Below, one piece after another: positions 6,217 through 8,225 of a stretch of 8,225 nucleotides of DNA. The DNA comes from an uncultured Parabacteroides sp. Lineage in GTDB: Bacteria; Bacteroidota; Bacteroidia; Bacteroidales; Tannerellaceae. Positions within the stretch are counted from its first letter, which is position 1. Each line of letters starts with the position of its first letter. The stretch is from positions 1 to 8,225 of the forward strand of contig USAD01000120.1 in the NCBI GenBank assembly GCA_900552415.1, in the 5' to 3' direction. The notes beneath the pieces are model-generated. The model ran no database searches, was not told the origin of the DNA, and saw only the letters and a program-made list of their open reading frames with translations. A program made the position numbers and the translations under genes.

Positions 6217-6369
6217 ACAGATCCTCTTTGAGCTTAGATGATCTGTCATCAGGAACAACAGATCATCTTTTTACGAAAGAGATCTATCATTCCTAATTAC
6301 AGATCCTATTCACACGAATTTGATCTATCGACGGAAACGACAGATCATCTTTGTCCGAAGATGATCTGT
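6217..6369. repeat. Array of four 30-bp palindromes with exact 41-bp period (possible operator array)
   Basis: Units lie at 6217-6246, 6258-6287, 6299-6328 and 6340-6369, each followed by a different 11-base stretch. Each unit holds two 14-base half-sites in inverted orientation around a 2-base centre. Across the eight halves the consensus is AYAGATCnnTCTTTCG-like: A1, A3-G-A-T-C7 and T11 are invariant, position 2 is C (six) or T (two), T12 is present in seven and G14 in six. GATC starts at 6220, 6240, 6261, 6281, 6302, 6322, 6343 and 6363, steps of 20 or 21 bases. The two halves agree at 11, 8, 10 and 13 of 14 positions in units 1 to 4. The array fills the gap between the divergent AraC-type and MFS genes. 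A cooperative protein-binding array is the favoured reading; a mobile palindromic repeat is the alternative. Confidence 0.85.
6340..6369. repeat. Last array unit: perfect 12-bp stem, 6-base loop
   Basis: ACAGATCATCTT (6340-6351) and AAGATGATCTGT (6358-6369) are perfect inverted repeats around TGTCCG. It is the best-conserved of the four palindromes. There is no T-run after it on either strand, so it does not look like an intrinsic terminator. Confidence 0.8.
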
Positions 6370-6448
6370 AGCAGGCTTCCCCGCTCCTGCCCGAGCCGAC
6401 GAAAACCGAATAAATCGGGCGCCAATGCCCCTTGATCCCGCTTTTTTG

Positions 6449-6456
6449 TATCTTCG
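6449..6456 (+). promoter_or_regulatory. Candidate -7 box of the MFS - dacB unit
   Basis: TATCTTCG followed by CG, identical over ten bases to the box in front of porX, 36 bases before the ATG at 6492. No clear -33 TTTG at normal distance. A second weak option is TTTG at 6445-6448 with TACCATTT at 6467-6474. The array ends 79 bases upstream of this box, a position suited to an activator. Confidence 0.35.
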
Positions 6457-6491
6457 CGTATTTTGTTACCATTTTAATATCAGAAACTACA

Positions 6492-7721
6492 ATGACTGCA
6501 ACACAAGAGTTGAAATTTCCGAAAGAGCGGATCCGCCTGGGCGTCCTGACCTTCTTCCTGGCGCAAGGCCTTTGCTTCTCGAGCTGGGCGAGCCGTATTC
6601 CCGATATCCGGGCCATTTTCGAAGTCGATTACGCCCTCTATTGGGGAATGGTCCTGTTCCTCATCCCCGTGGGCAAGTTCGTCGCCATCCCGTTGGCGGG
6701 CTACCTCATCTCGAAGCTGGGAAGCCGCGTGATGGTGCAGGCGAGCGTCATGGGCTACGGCCTCTCGCTGCTGGCCATCGGTTTCTCGCGCCACATCGCC
6801 CTGCTGGGGCTTTGCCTCTTCTGCTTCGGCGTCTTTTGGAACTTGTGCGACATATCACTCAACACGCAAGGTATTGGCATCGAACGGCTTTACGGACGGA
6901 CCATCATGGCCTCATTCCATGGGGCATGGAGCTTGGCGGCCTGCTTCGGCGCGTTGATCGGCTTCCTGATGATCGTCGGCGAGGTCGCTCCAATGTGGCA
7001 TTTCACGCTAATCGCCATCGTGATCGCCTTGATCGTCTTGTGTGGGCGGAAATACCTTCAAGAGGACGTTGCCACGCCCGAGGAACCGACGGAAAAGGCT
7101 GAGAAACCCCGCGAGGCGCCGGCCTTGCTGAGCTTCATCCGCAAACCGGAGGGATTGTTGATCCAATTGGGCATCGTGGGCCTGTTCGCCCTGATCGTCG
7201 AGAGCGCCATGTTCGACTGGAGCGGCATCTATTTCGAGTCGGTCGTACAAGCGCCCAAGTCGTTGCAGATCGGCTTCCTCGTCTTCATGGTGATGATGAC
7301 GGTGGGCCGTTTCCTGACCAACTACGCCTACGCCCGCCTGGGCAAGCGGCACGTTCTGCAACTGGCCGGTTTCCTGATCTTCGCGGGCTTCATGCTCTGC
7401 GGCCTGATCGGCGGCTCGATCGCCTCGATGGGTTGGAAGGTCGCTGTCAACTCATTAGGCTTCATGCTGGTGGGATTGGGTATCTCCTGCATGGTGCCGA
7501 CCATCTATAGCCTCGTCGGGGCAAAATCGAAGACACCGGTCGGACTGGCGCTGACGATCCTGTCGAGTATCAGCTTCATCGGCTCGCTCGTAGCGCCGTT
7601 GCTGATCGGGGCCATCTCTCAATTCTTTAACATGGAATACGCTTACGTGATCGTCGGCCTGCTGGGATTATGCATCCTCGTGATGACCACTTTCTGTGAC
7701 GCGTTCAAGACAAACGATTAA
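6492..7721 (+). CDS. Major facilitator superfamily transporter (YbjJ-like)
   Basis: A 409-residue inner-membrane protein with about 12 hydrophobic segments: six before and six after a charged cytoplasmic loop at about residues 180-212 (EEPTEKAEKPREAP). The N-terminal block LAQGLCFSSWASRIPDIRA and the GYLISKLGSRVMV loop between TM2 and TM3 resemble the YbjJ / fucose-permease-like branch of MFS. The substrate cannot be predicted. The frame is open upstream to a TTG at 6432, but the ATG at 6492 is chosen because translation from there starts with a normal hydrophilic leader (MTATQELKFPKER) and the candidate -7 box lies upstream of it. There is no Shine-Dalgarno. The gene is unusually G+C-rich for the window (sampled lines mostly above 60%). 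It is divergent from the AraC-type gene across the repeat array and is followed after 5 bases by the PBP4-type gene, so the two are probably co-transcribed. Confidence 0.92.
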   Translation: MTATQELKFPKERIRLGVLTFFLAQGLCFSSWASRIPDIRAIFEVDYALYWGMVLFLIPVGKFVAIPLAGYLISKLGSRVMVQASVMGYGLSLLAIGFSRHIALLGLCLFCFGVFWNLCDISLNTQGIGIERLYGRTIMASFHGAWSLAACFGALIGFLMIVGEVAPMWHFTLIAIVIALIVLCGRKYLQEDVATPEEPTEKAEKPREAPALLSFIRKPEGLLIQLGIVGLFALIVESAMFDWSGIYFESVVQAPKSLQIGFLVFMVMMTVGRFLTNYAYARLGKRHVLQLAGFLIFAGFMLCGLIGGSIASMGWKVAVNSLGFMLVGLGISCMVPTIYSLVGAKSKTPVGLALTILSSISFIGSLVAPLLIGAISQFFNMEYAYVIVGLLGLCILVMTTFCDAFKTND

Positions 7722-7726
7722 AACTC

Positions 7727-8225
7727 ATGATCCGATTATTCGCTATTGCCCTGACCCTCGCCACTGCCCTTGTGGCCCAAGCGCCACTGAAGGCGCAAGT
7801 GCCCGCCGCGGCCAAGACGTTGCTCAAAATGAAGGGAACCCGCGGCGCGACCTTCTCAATGCTGGTCCGCGACCTGTCAACCGGTCGCGTGGTTGCCGCC
7901 TACGACACGCTCCGGCAAGTGACGCCCGCCTCTGTCCTGAAACTGGTGACAACCGCCTCCGCCCTCGAGCTGCTGGGTCCCGATTATCGCTTCGGTACTA
8001 CGATCGAGCACGACGGAACGATCCTGCCCGACGGGACACTCGACGGTAATCTCTTCATCCGTGGCGGAGGCGATCCTTCGCTGGGCTCCGGGCATATCGA
8101 GCCGACCGGCTTCCTCGAGGAATGGTTGGCGGCGATCAAGAAAGCGGGTATCCGCCGGATCAAGGGCTCCGTCATCGCCGACGAGCGCTTCTTCGATGAG
8201 GAGGGCATCTCGCCCAAATGGTTGT
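7727..8225 (+). CDS. dacB: D-alanyl-D-alanine carboxypeptidase/endopeptidase PBP4 type (peptidase S13), 5' part
   Basis: ATG at 7727 opens a frame that runs to the window edge (166 codons, no stop). Residues 1-23 are a signal peptide (IRLFAIALTLATALVAQA, likely cleaved after an Ala at 17-23), so the product is exported to the periplasm. The S-x-x-K active-site motif is at S69-V-L-K72 within VTPASVLKLVTTASALELLG, the usual place for this family. The segments GGGDPSLGS and ADERFFDEEGISPKW are also typical of PBP4/DacB. Such enzymes trim or cut peptidoglycan cross-links. Full-length members are about 450-500 residues, so roughly two thirds lies beyond the window, including the SxN and KTG motifs. 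The start is 5 bases after the MFS stop, suggesting one transcript. Confidence 0.93.
   Translation, partial: MIRLFAIALTLATALVAQAPLKAQVPAAAKTLLKMKGTRGATFSMLVRDLSTGRVVAAYDTLRQVTPASVLKLVTTASALELLGPDYRFGTTIEHDGTILPDGTLDGNLFIRGGGDPSLGSGHIEPTGFLEEWLAAIKKAGIRRIKGSVIADERFFDEEGISPKWL

Noticed and set aside
6217..6369. CRISPR array
   Set aside because: Spacers are only 11 bases, repeats are diverged between units and internally palindromic, and no cas genes are in the window.
6340..6369. Intrinsic terminator
   Set aside because: The stem is A+T-rich and no T-run follows on either strand; it also lies upstream of both flanking genes, not downstream.
6389..6420. GCCCGA / TCGGGC inverted repeat before the MFS gene
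   Set aside because: Only 6 bp with a 20-base loop and no T-run; too weak to call a regulatory hairpin.
7696..8049. 117-residue plus-strand open frame at the dacB start
   Set aside because: It is out of frame with the PBP4 reading frame from 7727, which has a signal peptide and the SxxK motif; this one has neither.

Overview
The window reads as a chromosomal segment of a Bacteroidales bacterium, most likely of the Parabacteroides/Tannerella group. The family-level assignment is inference. It rests on a PorX-type response regulator (RD plus PglZ phosphatase domains), which is a Bacteroidota protein; on candidate Bacteroidota -7 boxes (TAnnTTTG or close variants) upstream of several genes; on mostly weak or absent Shine-Dalgarno sites; and on the gene order U32 protein - thioesterase - dprA.

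Layout from left to right. Positions 1-1087 (minus) hold a nearly complete AI-2E/PerM-family membrane protein whose 3' end runs off the window. A 129-base divergent intergenic region carries back-to-back promoters. Positions 1217-4002 (plus) hold a tightly coupled operon: a U32-family protein with four cysteines in the pattern seen in tRNA/rRNA hydroxylation proteins, a hotdog-fold acyl-CoA thioesterase, and dprA, with a 0-base gap and then a 4-base overlap. Positions 3995-5539 (minus) hold porX, whose 3' end overlaps dprA tail-to-tail by 8 bases. Positions 5652-6119 (minus) hold a short AraC-type regulator with only a DNA-binding domain. Positions 6120-6491 are non-coding. Positions 6492-7721 (plus) hold a 12-TM major facilitator transporter, followed after 5 bases by the start of a PBP4-type D-Ala-D-Ala carboxypeptidase (7727 to the window end, partial).

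The most striking element lies in the non-coding gap between the divergent AraC-type gene and the MFS gene. Four copies of a 30-base interrupted palindrome (6217-6246, 6258-6287, 6299-6328, 6340-6369) repeat with an exact 41-base period, separated by four different 11-base spacers. The result is eight GATC-centred half-sites in alternating orientation, starting every 20 or 21 bases, about two helical turns, so all face the same side of the DNA. A degenerate fifth unit lies in phase at 6176-6205. The spacers are far too short for CRISPR. A large cooperative operator controlling the two divergent genes is the simplest reading, and a palindromic repeat family is the main alternative.

Base composition is uneven. 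Sampled lines of the AI-2E gene run about 27-50% G+C, while most sampled lines of the MFS gene run above 60%.
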